A stretch of 7,447 nt of DNA from Phycisphaerales bacterium. Its GTDB lineage: Bacteria > Planctomycetota > Phycisphaerae > SM23-33. The stretch spans positions 6,793-14,239 of the forward strand of contig PMYM01000095.1 in NCBI GenBank assembly GCA_003171235.1, in the 5' to 3' direction. Under the pieces are notes generated by a model. The model was not told where the DNA came from. It made no database searches and worked only from the letters and a program-made list of their open reading frames with translations. Positions 6,424 through 7,447 of this stretch are shown here, piece by piece. Numbering within the stretch: position 1 is the stretch's first letter; every line of letters starts with the position of its first letter. Position numbers and translations under genes: made by a program.

Positions 6424-6965
6424 GCCGCAAGGCCAAATTCGTCGGTCTGGCCATGGTGGTATTCATGGGCGCCGTCTTTTTCCTGATGTTTACGGGCAAC
6501 CCCCGCATGGAGGAGCAGGCCAACATCCGTTCCTTCCAGGCCCGCATGCCCACCATGCCCGCCGGCTTGGTGGCGGTCAGAGACGTGGTGCCGCGAATTC
6601 CCACCACTGCCCAGGCCGAGGAGTTAGCCCGCCTGGACGAAACGCCCGCCAATCTCCAGGCCGCCCGTGTGTACTACGGTTATTACTGCGTTTTCTGCCA
6701 CGGCCAGGGCGGCGACGGCGACGGCCCGGTGGGCCTTGGCTTCGTCCCCAACCCCCCCGACTTCCGCCTGCGCGTTCGCGACTACTCCCCCGGCCAGATC
6801 TACCGCGCGATGCTGACGGGCGCCGGCCATGAGCCGATGCTCAATCGCATCGTGCCGACCTACGCCCGGCCGTACCTGGTGCTCTACGTCCGCCACCTCT
6901 CCCTAACCCCCTCTGCCCTGCCCTCCGACGTGCAGATGTCCCGCGCCGCCACCCAGACCCGGTAG
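6420..6965 (+). CDS. Membrane-anchored monohaem cytochrome c, ActE-like
   Basis: This 181-residue protein has an N-terminal hydrophobic segment (about 7-25), a signal anchor with no lipobox cysteine, then an extended linker and one class I cytochrome c domain (about 78-162). The haem site is C90-H94 in YYCVFCHGQGGDGDGPVG. Further features are NPPDFR, GQIYRAMLTGAGHEPM with M140 as the likely sixth ligand, and a C-terminal helix YLVLYVRHL. This layout fits ActE, the monohaem subunit that takes electrons from ActA, and it would complete the ACIII set because no actE lies between actD and actF. Many ActE proteins are lipoproteins, so the missing lipobox is a difference. A CcoP-like electron donor to the oxidase is the main alternative. 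GGGAGG at 6408-6413, six bases before the ATG, is a good ribosome binding site. Confidence 0.82.
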   Translation: MSRKAKFVGLAMVVFMGAVFFLMFTGNPRMEEQANIRSFQARMPTMPAGLVAVRDVVPRIPTTAQAEELARLDETPANLQAARVYYGYYCVFCHGQGGDGDGPVGLGFVPNPPDFRLRVRDYSPGQIYRAMLTGAGHEPMLNRIVPTYARPYLVLYVRHLSLTPSALPSDVQMSRAATQTR

Positions 6966-6966
6966 G

Positions 6967-7000
6967 GCGTGCAACTTAGCACGAAGTGCGGGTTGCACGC
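6967..7000 (+). terminator. Hairpin directly after the last gene, possible transcript end
   Basis: gcgtgcaac (6967-6975) is perfectly complementary to gttgcacgc (6992-7000), and gcac/gtgc (6979-6982 / 6986-6989) forms an inner stem with a gaa loop. It begins one base after the stop codon of the cytochrome gene. No run of T follows, so a classical intrinsic terminator is not supported; it may instead protect the 3' end of the mRNA. Confidence 0.4.
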
Positions 7001-7025
7001 GCAATCCGGGGGCGACCTGGCGCGG

Positions 7026-7147
7026 CTAGTAGTCTGTAACAGCAAGAACGATGGGTGGAGTTTTTGGTGGCACAGGCTTTCCAGCCTGTGCGCGCACAGC
7101 CTAGAAAGGCTGTGCCACCCGGAGAAGTACCTGTTACAGACTACTAG
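7026..7147. repeat. Nested palindromic element (REPIN or MITE-like)
   Basis: The ends ctagtagtctgtaacag (7026-7042) and ctgttacagactactag (7131-7147) are perfect 17-base inverted repeats. Inside, 7066-7082 and 7103-7119 are complementary at 15 of 17 positions. Each half can also form its own hairpin: a 9-bp stem 7070-7078 / 7083-7091 with loop ttcc, and a 9-bp stem 7094-7102 / 7107-7115 with loop agaa. Two REP-like hairpins in opposite orientation inside longer inverted ends are typical of REPINs or small non-autonomous elements moved by a transposase supplied in trans. No transposase gene is visible in the window. Confidence 0.8.
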
Positions 7148-7447
7148 ACCAATTCAGGATTGCGTATTGACAACTCGCGGGATTGCCCGGGTTTGAGCCT
7201 GTGCAACCGGCAAACCCCAATCCTAAGCCCTTCCAACCAGGCCGGAAAACAGGACGCCATCAGGCCCAAAGGGCCGGCAAGAATTTAGCCGGGGGCGAAG
7301 CAAGAACGGCGCAGCCGTCCGCAGCGCAGCCCCCGGAAAAGGCGCCGCACAAGGGAGAGCGAACGGCTGGACCTGCGCGCGAAGTTGATCGTGCTCGCGA
7401 TGCCGTGGCGACCTTTCAATCAGACTTGTTTGAGCCTGCGCAAGCAG
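7148..7447. other. Non-coding, GC-rich structured segment bracketed by direct repeats
   Basis: About 300 bases with no recognisable gene. A 16-base motif occurs at 7191-7206 (gtttgagcctgtgcaa) and at 7428-7443 (gtttgagcctgcgcaa), with one mismatch. Between them are several short stems: ggccc/gggcc (7263-7267 / 7271-7275, loop aaa), and ccgggggc/gcccccgg (7289-7296 / 7329-7336) enclosing acggc/gccgt (7306-7310 / 7314-7318). A frame is open from 7171 to the window end and both direct repeats lie in it in phase. It is low in family-like pattern, lacks an ATG start with a ribosome site, and reads mainly as P, Q, A, R and G, so I do not call it a gene. Confidence 0.5.

Noticed and set aside
6967..7000. 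Possible integron attC site, since arms end in AAC and start with GTT
   Set aside because: The arms gtgcaac and gttgcac do not fit the RYYYAAC and GTTRRRY core consensus, and no integrase or cassette genes are visible.
7167..7172. TTGACA resembling a -35 promoter box
   Set aside because: No TATAAT-like box at 16-18 bases spacing; the downstream sequence is GC-rich.
6969..7196. 75-codon open frame after the last cytochrome gene
   Set aside because: It runs across the hairpin and the nested palindrome, so it is explained by those structures and has no ribosome site.
7171..7447. Frame open to the window end containing both 16-base direct repeats in phase
   Set aside because: No ATG with a ribosome site, composition like translated GC-rich non-coding DNA, and no family resemblance; it could be revisited if the frame continues past the edge.

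Overview
The window is GC-rich and carries, almost entirely on the + strand, the downstream part of one long respiratory gene cluster, followed by about 480 bases of repeat-rich non-coding DNA at the right edge. The cluster joins two machines. One is alternative complex III (ACIII, Act), which oxidises quinol and reduces a c-type cytochrome. The other is a cbb3-type (C-family) haem-copper oxygen reductase, which passes those electrons to O2. The host is an aerobic or microaerophilic Gram-negative bacterium. High GC, ACIII beside cbb3, gene fusions and heptameric intergenic repeats make me think of Planctomycetota or a related phylum, but this is an inference and no taxonomic marker gene is present.

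Layout: 1-1143 is the end of an ActC quinol-binding membrane subunit continuous with an ActD domain. 1130-2233 is ActF, 2230-2799 is the pentahaem cytochrome ActA, and 2801-4219 is the oxidase catalytic subunit CcoN. 4216-5268 is CcoO fused to a second cytochrome c domain, and 5268-5492 is a CcoS-like assembly protein. Start and stop codons of these six genes overlap or abut, so they are almost certainly co-transcribed and translationally coupled. The pattern then changes: a 255-base spacer full of 'agtgcga/agtgcgg' repeats, a small two-helix membrane protein (5748-6011), a 73-base spacer made of nine in-phase 7-base repeats, a single-helix protein (6085-6423), and, overlapping it, an ActE-like monohaem cytochrome (6420-6965).

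Inferred electron path: quinol -> ActC/ActB (ActB is not in the window) -> ActA (5 haems c) -> ActE-like cytochrome (1 haem c) -> CcoO fusion (2 haems c) -> CcoN haem b -> haem b3/CuB -> O2. The gene order visible here (C-D fusion, F, A, ccoN, ccoO fusion, ccoS, two small proteins, E) differs from the textbook actABCDEF order and interleaves the two complexes, which suggests a dedicated ACIII-cbb3 supercomplex. The two small membrane proteins are unrecognised and could be accessory subunits.

The right end (6966-7447) holds a hairpin directly after the last stop codon, a 122-base nested palindrome with perfect 17-base ends and two internal 9-bp hairpins (REPIN or MITE-like), and a GC-rich structured segment bracketed by near-identical 16-base direct repeats. 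I see no convincing gene there, and no tRNA, rRNA, CRISPR array or transposase gene anywhere in the window.
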